NCBI GenBank assembly: GCA_964406105.1
Contig: CAYOQK010000008.1
Location: 1 to 9,074 of the forward strand
Direction of reading: 5' to 3'
DNA length: 9,074 bases
Source of the DNA: WGAB01 sp964406105
GTDB taxonomy: Bacteria; Hydrothermota; Hydrothermia; WGAB01
Shown: piece by piece, positions 1 through 6,600 of the stretch
How positions within the stretch are numbered: position 1 is the stretch's first letter
Layout: each line of letters starts with the position of its first letter
Notes under the pieces: model-generated
What the model saw: the letters and a program-made list of their open reading frames with translations, nothing else
Database searches by the model: none
Told to the model about the DNA's origin: nothing
Program-made: the position numbers and the translations under genes

Positions 1-366
1 CACCACGTAGTCAAACCAGTCGTGTCGCAGGCGAACGGGCACCCCGAGGGCGTGGAGGACAGTACACAGAGGATCGCCAAGCCATCGGGCATAGGTGAGC
101 AGTGGTTTTCGGGGCACGCTCCAGAACCCCACTTCCAGCACCGGCACCTGGGGGTCCAGCACCACGGTGCCGCCACCCCCCAGGCGCTTCTTGACCACCA
201 CCGTGGGGTCCAGGTGCTCCAGAATCAGATCGTGCTGAGCATCGCTAAAGCGGCCCAGCACAATCAGGGTGCGCCGCGGCACCCAGAGTCGTACGATCAC
301 CCGCCGGTGCTCGTGGAGACGATCCAAGATCCACCAATCGTAGGGGCCCTCGGGCGGTTGATTCAT
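1..366 (-). CDS. Lipoate-protein ligase / octanoyltransferase-like protein (N-terminal part, cut by window edge)
   Basis: The minus strand reads open from an ATG at 366-364 through base 1 without a stop, giving 122 residues; the C-terminus lies outside the window. Residues about 54-70 (VVVKKRLGGGGTVVLDP) match the glycine-rich, lipoyl/biotinyl-AMP-binding signature of the BPL/LPL fold, in the RLGGGGTVVL form used by some LplA/LipB-related proteins. An earlier segment (TLIVLGRFSDAQHD) fits the strand and loop that precede it. Family members attach lipoate or octanoate to E2 and GcvH lipoyl domains in the cytoplasm. The ligating lysine region is not visible, so ligase and octanoyltransferase cannot be told apart. 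An in-frame ATG at 420-418 would add 18 residues, but neither start has a clear ribosome binding site. The gene diverges from the 419-910 gene. The fold assignment is fairly secure, the substrate is not. Confidence 0.68.
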   Translation of the reverse strand, partial: MNQPPEGPYDWWILDRLHEHRRVIVRLWVPRRTLIVLGRFSDAQHDLILEHLDPTVVVKKRLGGGGTVVLDPQVPVLEVGFWSVPRKPLLTYARWLGDPLCTVLHALGVPVRLRHDWFDYVV

Positions 367-405
367 GGCTGTAATTGTGCAGCCCCCGAAAACCCACGGG
401 AAGCG

Positions 406-411
406 TATAAT
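406..411 (+). promoter_or_regulatory. TATAAT -10 box, possible leaderless promoter
   Basis: A perfect TATAAT stands in otherwise GC-rich DNA, seven bases before the ATG at 419. A transcript starting at the usual distance would begin at or next to that ATG, giving a leaderless mRNA. No good -35 hexamer lies 16-18 bases upstream; the nearest candidate, TTGTGC at 375-380, is 25 bases away. The call rests on the -10 match and its position only. Confidence 0.4.
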
Positions 412-418
412 TGCCGTC

Positions 419-910
419 ATGGTTAGCCTGTGGACCTTGGCGCTTTTGGGCTGGTTTTCGGTGGGGGGAGTGCAGTGGGGGCTCCGGGCCCACGTTCCCC
501 TGGCAGGATACGATCTCCTCTTTGGGTACGGCGCTTTTACGGCCCTTTATGCCAGTCCAATGGGCCTCGGAATCCAACCTGGGGTGGCTCTGCAACTGGA
601 TGCGTTTAGCGGCGAAGACCGGTACCGGGTGGACCTCTGGGCCCTGGGGCCTATGATCCATGTGCCGGTGGCTCAGGCAGCCCTGGAGATGGGGATAGGT
701 GGGGGTCAACTGGGCCGCCGAATGGGCCAGGGCCAAGAACGCGGGGTCATCTGGAATCTTTGGGGGAGGGTCACCTACCCGTTGTTCCGCTGGACCGGGG
801 CCGAAACGGCCTTAGGCGTAGGATACCAGGGGATCCCCGGCAAGACGCGATGGTTCCAAACCCTGAGTTTGGAATGGACCCTCCGCTGGCACCCATCCAC
901 GGGGCTTTAA
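419..910 (+). CDS. Hypothetical protein, probable small outer-membrane beta-barrel
   Basis: I do not recognise this 163-residue protein. From the ATG at 419 it begins with a hydrophobic stretch (residues 1-18, VSLWTLALLGWFSVGG) that could be a signal peptide, although the n-region has no positive charge and no clean cleavage site is visible. The rest has alternating polar and hydrophobic segments rich in Gly, Trp and Tyr, and it ends in an amphipathic strand (LSLEWTLRW). That pattern suits an outer-membrane barrel of about eight strands. An in-frame ATG at 365 adds 18 residues with several basic residues (KTHGKR), which would make a more classical signal peptide. I favour 419 because of the TATAAT box just upstream; neither start has a convincing ribosome binding site. 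It runs 40 bases ahead of rpmE. Function is unknown, and the coding call is moderately confident. Confidence 0.58.
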   Translation: MVSLWTLALLGWFSVGGVQWGLRAHVPLAGYDLLFGYGAFTALYASPMGLGIQPGVALQLDAFSGEDRYRVDLWALGPMIHVPVAQAALEMGIGGGQLGRRMGQGQERGVIWNLWGRVTYPLFRWTGAETALGVGYQGIPGKTRWFQTLSLEWTLRWHPSTGL

Positions 911-933
911 AATTTAGCGCTCTCAGAACCACG

Positions 934-940
934 AGGAGGT
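934..940 (+). promoter_or_regulatory. Ribosome binding site of rpmE
   Basis: AGGAGGT lies 10 bases before the ATG at 951 and fixes the L31 start. The gap after the preceding gene (911-950) holds no hairpin, so rpmE could be read from the upstream promoter; AT-rich sequence at 906-915 might instead carry a weak -10. Confidence 0.75.
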
Positions 941-950
941 TTTAGCGACC

Positions 951-1163
951 ATGAAACAGGGCATTCATCCGAAGTACTACGAAGACGCCGAAATCCGCTG
1001 CGCCTGCGGCAACGTGGTGCGGGTGGGATCCACCCGAAAGAGCATGACCGTGGAAGTATGCTCCAAATGCCATCCCTTCTACACCGGTGAACTCCGGCGG
1101 ATCGGGGTGGACACCAGCGGGCGCATTGAGAAATTCGTCAAAAAGTACGGTTGGGAGAGCTGA
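951..1163 (+). CDS. rpmE: 50S ribosomal protein L31 (zinc-binding, C+ type)
   Basis: This 70-residue protein has the full L31 layout: an N-terminal MKQGIHPKYY block, CACG at 17-20, a second cysteine pair CSKC at 37-40, then HPFYTG at 41-46 and a basic tail. The four cysteines (17, 19, 37, 40) mark the zinc-containing C+ type rather than the cysteine-free paralogue made under zinc starvation. The length equals that of typical family members. L31 sits on the large subunit and bridges to the small subunit. The start is set by AGGAGGT upstream. The stop TGA at 1161-1163 is two bases from the next start, so it is probably cotranscribed with the SPOR lipoprotein and the genes after it. Confidence 0.96.
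   Translation: MKQGIHPKYYEDAEIRCACGNVVRVGSTRKSMTVEVCSKCHPFYTGELRRIGVDTSGRIEKFVKKYGWES
1153..1159 (+). promoter_or_regulatory. Ribosome binding site of the SPOR lipoprotein, inside rpmE
   Basis: GGGAGAG within the last codons of rpmE lies six bases before the ATG at 1166. It favours that ATG over the upstream in-frame TTG at 1151, which has no such site and would place five extra residues before a normal lipoprotein signal. Confidence 0.6.
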
Positions 1164-1165
1164 TC

Positions 1166-1654
1166 ATGCGGGCATCCGGGGGCTGGCTTCTTGCTGTGTT
1201 GTGGATCACCATAGCAGCCTGTGCCCCCCGACGCACCGCTCGGCCCGCTGAACCGACCCCGCCTCCGTCTCAGGCTCCAGCGACCGCAGCAGAAGAGGGC
1301 GGGCTTCAAGAAACCCCGCCGCTGGAGCAACGGAGCGAACCGGTGATCATCTTTGAAGAAGAGCCCACTCCTCCGGTGCCTCCGGCTCAGGAGCCTGCGT
1401 CGGCGCCGTCGGAGGCCGTGCGAATCCCCACCTTTCGGGTACAGGTATTTGCTGCGTCCTCCCGTGAGAAGGCTGAGCTGATTGCCCAGGAACTCCGAGA
1501 GATCCAACAGGAACCCGTAGTGGTGGTAGAAGAAAACGGCCTGTTCAAGGTGCAGGTGGGGGCCTTCGCCTCACGTTTGCTGGCCGAGGGGTATCGGGAT
1601 TTTCTGCGCACCAAGGGATACCCCGACGCCTTCATCGTCCAAGTTCAACCTTAG
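1166..1654 (+). CDS. SPOR-domain lipoprotein
   Basis: The 162-residue product begins with a short hydrophobic signal ending in a lipobox, IAAC, with the lipidated cysteine at residue 19. Residues 20-87 are a low-complexity linker rich in Pro, Glu and Ala, as in periplasmic proteins that span from membrane to peptidoglycan. Residues 88-162 (FRVQVFAASSREKAELIAQEL... FKVQVGAF... YPDAFIVQV) form a complete SPOR domain with the paired VQVFA and VQVGAF strands. SPOR domains bind peptidoglycan stripped of stem peptides and gather at division septa. Ala at +2 rather than Asp would suit outer-membrane sorting if a Lol system is present (inference). The gene sits two bases after rpmE and one base before the RdgB-like gene. 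A role in division or wall remodelling is likely, but the partner is unknown. Confidence 0.9.
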   Translation: MRASGGWLLAVLWITIAACAPRRTARPAEPTPPPSQAPATAAEEGGLQETPPLEQRSEPVIIFEEEPTPPVPPAQEPASAPSEAVRIPTFRVQVFAASSREKAELIAQELREIQQEPVVVVEENGLFKVQVGAFASRLLAEGYRDFLRTKGYPDAFIVQVQP

Positions 1655-1655
1655 C

Positions 1656-2243
1656 GTGAAAACGCTGCTGGTGGCCACGTCCAACCGCCACAAACTCCAG
1701 GAAATCCAGCAGATCCTGGAGGTGTTGGGGCTGCATCGGGAATTCCGGCTGGACGCCCGAAATCCCCAGGTTCAGGAAACCGGGGTTACCTTCCTGGAAA
1801 ACGCCTGGATCAAAGCCTGGCAGGTGTTCCAGGATACCGGCCGGCCGGTCATCGCCGAGGATACTGGCCTGGTGGTAGATGCCTTGGACGGTGCACCTGG
1901 GCTGTTCTCCGCCCGGTTTGCCGGCACCCCTCCAGATTCCCGCATGAACCTGGAAAAGCTCCTTCGGCTCTTGGCTCATCGGGGCGAAGAGGCCCGTCGG
2001 GCCCGCTTTGTTTGCTATGCCGTGTACGTGGATCGTGAACGGCGGGTTTGGGCCCGAGGAGAGGTCCAGGGCCTGATCGCCCCCGAGCCCCGAGGCCAGC
2101 GGGGTTTTGGTTACGACCCCGTGTTCCTCTACCCGCCCTTGGGCCGAACCTTCGGAGAACTGGCCCCTGCCCTCAAGAACCGCCGGAGCCACCGGTTCCA
2201 AGCTCTGCGGGCTCTGTTCCGAAAACTGGGATACCTGCGGTGA
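1656..2243 (+). CDS. rdgB: RdgB/HAM1-family dITP/XTP pyrophosphatase
   Basis: The 195-residue protein has every hallmark of the Ham1 family: ATSNRHK at 7-13 for phosphate binding, FLENAWIKA at 46-54, AEDTGLVVDAL at 67-77 with the catalytic acidic pair (E68, D69), PGLFSARFAG at 81-90, GFGYDPVF at 150-157 and NRRSHRFQAL at 175-184. Family enzymes hydrolyse dITP, ITP and XTP to monophosphate and pyrophosphate, keeping deaminated purines out of DNA and RNA. AEDTGL replaces the E. coli ADDSGL, a common variant. The start is a GTG at 1656, one base after the preceding stop, with no separate ribosome binding site, so translation is probably coupled. Its stop overlaps the next ATG by one base (TGATG). 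Confidence 0.95.
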   Translation: MKTLLVATSNRHKLQEIQQILEVLGLHREFRLDARNPQVQETGVTFLENAWIKAWQVFQDTGRPVIAEDTGLVVDALDGAPGLFSARFAGTPPDSRMNLEKLLRLLAHRGEEARRARFVCYAVYVDRERRVWARGEVQGLIAPEPRGQRGFGYDPVFLYPPLGRTFGELAPALKNRRSHRFQALRALFRKLGYLR

Positions 2244-2776
2244 TGCCGTGCCAACCGGTGGCCTTCCTGGACCGTGACGGTGTACTCATTGAAGACGTGC
2301 ATTATCTTTCGCGGCCCGATCAGATCCGCTTACTGCCCGGAGTTCCCCAAGCCCTCCGCGACCTTCAAGCCCTGGGGTTCCTGCTGGCCGTGGTCACCAA
2401 CCAGTCCGGGGTGGCCCGCGGGTACCTTTCCCTCGGCCAGGTGCACCGAGTGCACCGCGTGCTGGCATTGAGGCTTCGTCAAGAAGGGGCGCCGGTGCCC
2501 GAGTTTCTTGTCTGTCCTCATCATCCCAAAGAACGGTGCGGGTGTCGCAAACCCGGTACCTTTCTGGCGGAGCAGTACTTTCGGCACCACCCTGAGGCGT
2601 GCCGCCGTCGGGGCCTCGTAGTGGGCGACCAGCCCTCGGACATGGAGTTTGCCCGACGACTGGGCTTTGTCGGGTTTTACCTGGTCAAAGGGGGCCTGTA
2701 TAATCCGCCCGGATCCTTTGCCAGTCTGGCTGAGGTGGTAACATGGCTCAAAGCTCACCCCGGCTTTCTATTGTGA
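2243..2776 (+). CDS. gmhB: GmhB-like HAD phosphatase (D,D-heptose 1,7-bisphosphate phosphatase family)
   Basis: The 177-residue HAD-IIIA phosphatase shows motif I FLDRDGVL (8-15; nucleophile D10, acid/base D12), motif II TNQSGVARG (52-60), a zinc-binding loop CPHHPKERCGC (C91, H93, C99, C101) followed by RKP, and motif IV VGDQPSDMEFA (127-137; D129, D133). The zinc loop and RKP are typical of GmhB, which removes the C7 phosphate of heptose 1,7-bisphosphate for LPS or S-layer glycan synthesis; the related histidinol-phosphatase domain of HisB shares them. The spacing between H93 and C99 is short. The reading frame stays open upstream to 2048, but homology begins at the ATG at 2243, which overlaps the previous stop. 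No other heptose gene is in view, so the exact substrate is unproven. Its end overlaps the glycosyltransferase by 34 bases. Confidence 0.85.
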   Translation: MPCQPVAFLDRDGVLIEDVHYLSRPDQIRLLPGVPQALRDLQALGFLLAVVTNQSGVARGYLSLGQVHRVHRVLALRLRQEGAPVPEFLVCPHHPKERCGCRKPGTFLAEQYFRHHPEACRRRGLVVGDQPSDMEFARRLGFVGFYLVKGGLYNPPGSFASLAEVVTWLKAHPGFLL

Positions 2777-3444
2777 TGCCGGTGTACAACGAAGAAAAAA
2801 GCATTTCCACTGTGCTCCAACGCCTTGTTGATTTGCCCCTTCCCTCTTACGAAGTGGTCATCGTGGACGATGGATCCACCGACGGCACCCGGGCTCTGCT
2901 CCAACGCTGGCAGGGCGCCCACGGTGGTCGGTTCCGCGTAATCCTTCAGGAACGCAACACCGGCAAAGGGGGCGCCGTACGCCGGGGAGTCCAGGAAGCA
3001 CGAGGAGAGTACGTGGTGATCCAAGACGCAGACCTGGAATACGATCCCCGCGATCTGGCCCGCTTGTACCGTGAAATTGAACAGGGCCGGGCTCAAGTGG
3101 TTTACGGCAGCAGGTTTTTAGGCCACGGGGAGTTTCTCTTGACCAGCAGGATCGCAAACCGACTGTTGAGCCTCCTGACCAGCGTTCTTTTCGGGAAGAA
3201 AATCACCGATATGGAAACCTGCTATAAGATGATGCCCAGGGACCTTTACCTTTCCCTTCAAATTCGGGCCAACCGGTTTGATATGGAGCCCGAAATCACC
3301 GCCAAACTCCTCCGGCAAGGGATCCGCATCCGGGAGGTTCCCATCCGGTACCGGGGCCGGAGCCGGACGGAGGGCAAGAAAATCGGGGTCAAGGACGGAC
3401 TGCAGGCCGTGTTTACATTGGTGCGATACCGAGTCGCACGATAA
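2743..3444 (+). CDS. Family 2 glycosyltransferase, DPM1/polyprenol-phosphate sugar transferase-like
   Basis: The 233-residue protein is a GT-A fold inverting glycosyltransferase. Visible motifs are VMPVYNEE (11-18), VDDGSTDGT (41-49), NTGKGGAVRRG (72-82), the metal-binding QDADLEYDP (94-102), YGSRF (121-125), TDMETCYKMM (155-164), FDMEPEI (179-185) and a basic RGRSRTEGKK stretch. TDxxTCYK and EPEI are typical of dolichyl- or polyprenyl-phosphate mannosyl/glucosyl transferases, which load a nucleotide sugar onto a lipid phosphate carrier at the inner membrane face. There is no C-terminal membrane segment, as in soluble DPM1-type enzymes. The ATG at 2743 follows GAGGTGG (2732-2738) and lies inside the preceding gene; a later in-frame ATG at 2776 would cut off the first strand of the fold. 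Donor and acceptor cannot be told from sequence. Confidence 0.9.
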   Translation: MAQSSPRLSIVMPVYNEEKSISTVLQRLVDLPLPSYEVVIVDDGSTDGTRALLQRWQGAHGGRFRVILQERNTGKGGAVRRGVQEARGEYVVIQDADLEYDPRDLARLYREIEQGRAQVVYGSRFLGHGEFLLTSRIANRLLSLLTSVLFGKKITDMETCYKMMPRDLYLSLQIRANRFDMEPEITAKLLRQGIRIREVPIRYRGRSRTEGKKIGVKDGLQAVFTLVRYRVAR

Positions 3445-3458
3445 ACTTTCAAACCACC

Positions 3459-3468
3459 AAGGAGGTGA
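3459..3468 (+). promoter_or_regulatory. Very strong ribosome binding site of the zinc-ribbon gene
   Basis: AAGGAGGTGA is a ten-base match to the anti-Shine-Dalgarno end of 16S rRNA, six bases before the ATG at 3475. It is the strongest such site in the window. It supports translation of the short gene that follows and, through the overlap downstream, of the peptidase gene as well. Confidence 0.8.
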
Positions 3469-3474
3469 GGGGTC

Positions 3475-3645
3475 ATGCCGTTGGACCCGAAACTTTTGGA
3501 ACTTTTGGCCTGCCCTAAATGCCACGGAACCTTGGAATACGACGAAAAGCGCGAGGTGCTCCGGTGCCCCCACTGCAAACTGGAATTCCCCGTAAAAGAA
3601 GGGATTCCAGTGCTGCTGCTGGAGGAGGCGAAAAGGTATGAATAA
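3475..3645 (+). CDS. Trm112/YcaR-like small zinc-ribbon protein
   Basis: This 56-residue gene encodes two cysteine pairs, CPKC at 13-16 and CPHC at 31-34, in the frame LLELLACPKC... LRCPHCKLEFPV... GIPVLL. That is the pattern of the Trm112 / UPF0434 (YcaR) family: an N-terminal helix, one zinc ribbon and a conserved GIPVLL end. In eukaryotes and archaea Trm112 activates methyltransferases acting on tRNA, rRNA and release factors; bacterial YcaR-type proteins have no firm role. The start is fixed by the strong site at 3459-3468. The end (ATGAATAA) overlaps the peptidase start by eight bases, so the two are likely coupled, although no functional link is known. Family assignment is good, the role is open. 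Confidence 0.87.
   Translation: MPLDPKLLELLACPKCHGTLEYDEKREVLRCPHCKLEFPVKEGIPVLLLEEAKRYE
3621..3628 (+). promoter_or_regulatory. Ribosome binding site of the C25 peptidase, inside the zinc-ribbon gene
   Basis: GGAGGAGG lies nine bases before the ATG at 3638 and within the last codons of the zinc-ribbon gene. It fixes the peptidase start, which is followed directly by a signal peptide. Confidence 0.7.
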
Positions 3646-6600
3646 CCGGCACCTCGCTCTGCTCCTTGCGGGAGGATTGCTCCTGGGCCACCTGAACGCA
3701 TGGCCCCACCCCGAAGTACAGATCACGGAGGTGCAATCCTCCGTGCAAGGGGTGTCCTTCGTGTTCCATCTCACCACCCTGGACACCCAACGGCTCTGGT
3801 TCCACCAACAGGTGTACCTGAAACTGGGAGAGGGCGATCGCCCAGCCTCCACCCAAATCGGTGATCCCCTGTTGCCGGTGTACGAGGTACCTGTGGCCGT
3901 GCCTCCGGGGCACCGCGCGGTGCTGGCCCGTGTGGAGGTTCTGGAAGAAACTCGCCTTTCCCTGTCTGCGCCCCTGATGACCTACGGCGGCTTCTCCCAC
4001 GATGGCCTGGAACTCCAACCCGGTCCACCCCCCACAAAGTCCCCCTTTCCAGACCGATGGGTTCTTCCCTTGGAAACCGCCCTTCGGCGGCATCTGAAGT
4101 ACACCCTGGTGCCGGTGGCCCCCCTTCGCTGGGATCACGGTGCCCTCCGCGTCGCTCGCCAGATCCGCATCACCCTGCGCTTTGAGGCAGACCCCAACCT
4201 CGCGCAACGGGAACGCCCTTACCACGGGCCCGACCCCTTTACCGGTCTTCACCAACGCACGGTCATCAATCCCGAAGGGGTTCAAGCCTGGCAACTGGAC
4301 CTCAGCCTTCCCCAACGCACCCCCCTGCTGGGGCAAAACCCCTTTGCCACAGCCTCTGCATGGATTCGGATTCCCGTGGTTGAACCCGGCGTGTACGCTG
4401 TCACCTACGAGGACCTTCAAGCTACGGGTGTTCCAGGGCCCTTCGTGTCCGCTGGAGTGAATCTCTTTTCCCTGGGGCCTGATACCCTTCCCTCCCGCGT
4501 GGACAACACCCAGATCCCCACCTTCCAGCCGGTGGCTTTCCTGCTGAAGGACGGCGACGACGGCGTGTTCGGCCCTGGCGATACCCTGTTTTTCTACAAT
4601 TCGGGCACCTCCTTGTACCGGTGGGGATCCACCGACTGGACCTTTTACCGGAATCCCTACACCGATACCGCCGTGTTTTGGCTGGCCTTGGGCTCCGAGG
4701 AACCCTCGTCTCAGGTGGAGGAGGTGCAAACCCCGGAGTGGGGGGACTTCCCGTATCCCGGGCCCTATATCGCCTTCGCCCGCCATGAGAGGGAACTGAT
4801 CAACATCGCCAAAAAGGGCCTCTGGTGGCAAGGGGAAGCCCTCCTGCGGAACCAGGGCTCCTCCACCACAGAACTGCAGATCTCCATGTCCCTGGACCCC
4901 CCTCCCCTGCCCGATACCACAGCGCTTGTGCGGTGCCAGGTGATCGGTGCGGAAAACACCGAACGCATCATGGAACTCTGGGTGAACGACAGCCTGGTGC
5001 AACAGGTGACCTTCTCCGGGATCCGGTCACGCCTGCTGGAGGCCCAGGTGCCCACCGCACCCCAATACACCCTTCGCGTGGTGCTCCGGGCCTCACAAAA
5101 CACGGGGGAATCCGACCTTGCATACCTGGACTTCGTGGAGGTCAAGTACCCCACCCGCAAAGCCACCCCCAATCATCGGGTGTTCCTTAGCGAAGGCGAT
5201 GTCTATGGCCCTGTGGACCTGGTGTTCCCCGTGCCCTCGGCCCGGTGGATCCTGGAGATCTCGCCCCAGGAGGGCGAACTCCTGCCCCGATTCCATCGCC
5301 CCGTGGCCCTGGGCGATACAGCGGTGGGCATCCGCACCTCTTCAGCCGCGGCAGTCTATATCCCCATCCGATCCGTCCATCGTCCTCTTACGTTGGAATG
5401 GCGTTCCACCTTTAGCCTAAGGGACTGGGGCCAGGGGGTAGACCTCTTGATCGTGGCACCTCGGGATTTCCTCTCCACCCTGGAACCCCTGATCCAGTGG
5501 AAAAAGCAAAACCTGTACCTGTTTGACGAGGCCAGCGGCACCTGGCTCAAGCAAGGGGGCCGCCTCCGCACCGTCGCCATAGAGGACGTGTTTCAAGAAT
5601 TCGGGTACGGTGTGCGTGACCCTGCAGCCCTCCACTACTTTGTGAAACACGCTTATCTCTATGCCCCAGAGCCAGCTCCCACCTACCTCCTGCTGGTGGG
5701 CGACGGCACCTATGACTATCGCAACCTGCTGGGCACTGGAGGCAACCTCATCCCCCCCTACGAGCCCTTCGCTACACTCCAACTGAACGAAACCTCCCCC
5801 ATGGGGGCCTGGGACGGGTACTTTGCAGAGTTCACCGGCGATCGCTACAGCGAACTGCTGGTGGGCCGGCTGCCCGTTCGCACCCGACAGGAACTGAGCG
5901 CCGTGATTCAAAAGATCCTGGCCTATGAGCAGGGGGAAACCAACGGACCCTGGAGGAACCGGGTGGTGCTGGTGGCCGATGACGACTACTGGGGAGACCT
6001 CTGCCGGGGGGAACTCATGCACACCCAGGACAGCGACGAGATCTTCCGCGAAGAGATCCCCCGAAGCATGGAAACCCGCACCCTTTACCTGATTGAGTAT
6101 CCCCATTCGGTACGCTCCTTGGTGGGCCGGGAGCTCTTCCTGCAGTACCTGAACGAGGGCTCCTTGATCTTCAACGTGTTCGGCCACGGAAACCCCATCA
6201 TCGTGTTCCACGAGGGGGCCTTTTCCGTGGAGTCCTATGGCCGGGTGAACGCCGGCCGGAAAAACCCTCTGGTGATCATCGCTTCATGCAAAACCGGCGC
6301 CTTTGATCGCACTGAGCCAGCCCACGTGGTGGGCGAGTACCTGGCCGTGGCCCCGGCCGGGATCGCCACCATCTCAGCTACCACGGTTTCCTACGCCAGC
6401 TCCAATGCATCCTACGCCCAGGCCATGATCGGCCTGGCCTTGGACGGCCAACCCCATCCGCTGGGAGAACTGGAGGAGTACGGCAAGAACAACCGCTACT
6501 ACGTGCTGCTCGGCGACCCTTCACTGCCCCTGCAACGGCCGGCCGACGAGATCAGCGTGGCCCTGTCTCCTCCCACCGATACACTTCAGGCTTACAACTT

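Noticed and set aside
22..426. Open frame of 134 codons on the + strand
   Set aside because: The minus strand here encodes the GGGG signature of a lipoate ligase-like protein; the + frame is His/Gln/Pro-rich and looks like a shadow.
1151..1165. TTG start giving five extra residues to the SPOR lipoprotein
   Set aside because: The ATG at 1166 has a GGGAGAG site six bases upstream and gives a normal lipoprotein signal.
2048..2242. Upstream extension of the GmhB-like frame
   Set aside because: It overlaps the conserved end of the RdgB-like gene, is Pro/Arg-rich, and phosphatase homology starts at the ATG at 2243.
3455..3467. CACC/GGTG four-base inverted repeat around the ribosome binding site, possible switch
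   Set aside because: Only four pairs with a five-base loop; too weak to claim regulation.
3118..3852. Open frame of 244 codons on the minus strand
   Set aside because: It spans three well-supported + strand genes antisense; the composition is Pro/Arg/Phe-rich and no motif is seen.
3515..5002. Long open frame of 495 codons on the minus strand
   Set aside because: It lies antisense to the zinc-ribbon and C25 peptidase genes; its product is rich in Gly, His, Gln and Val with no recognisable motif, as expected from the opposite strand of a GC-rich gene.
5417..6211. Open frame of 264 codons on the minus strand
   Set aside because: Antisense to the C25 catalytic domain, whose motifs are clear; the product has no family features and no ribosome binding site.
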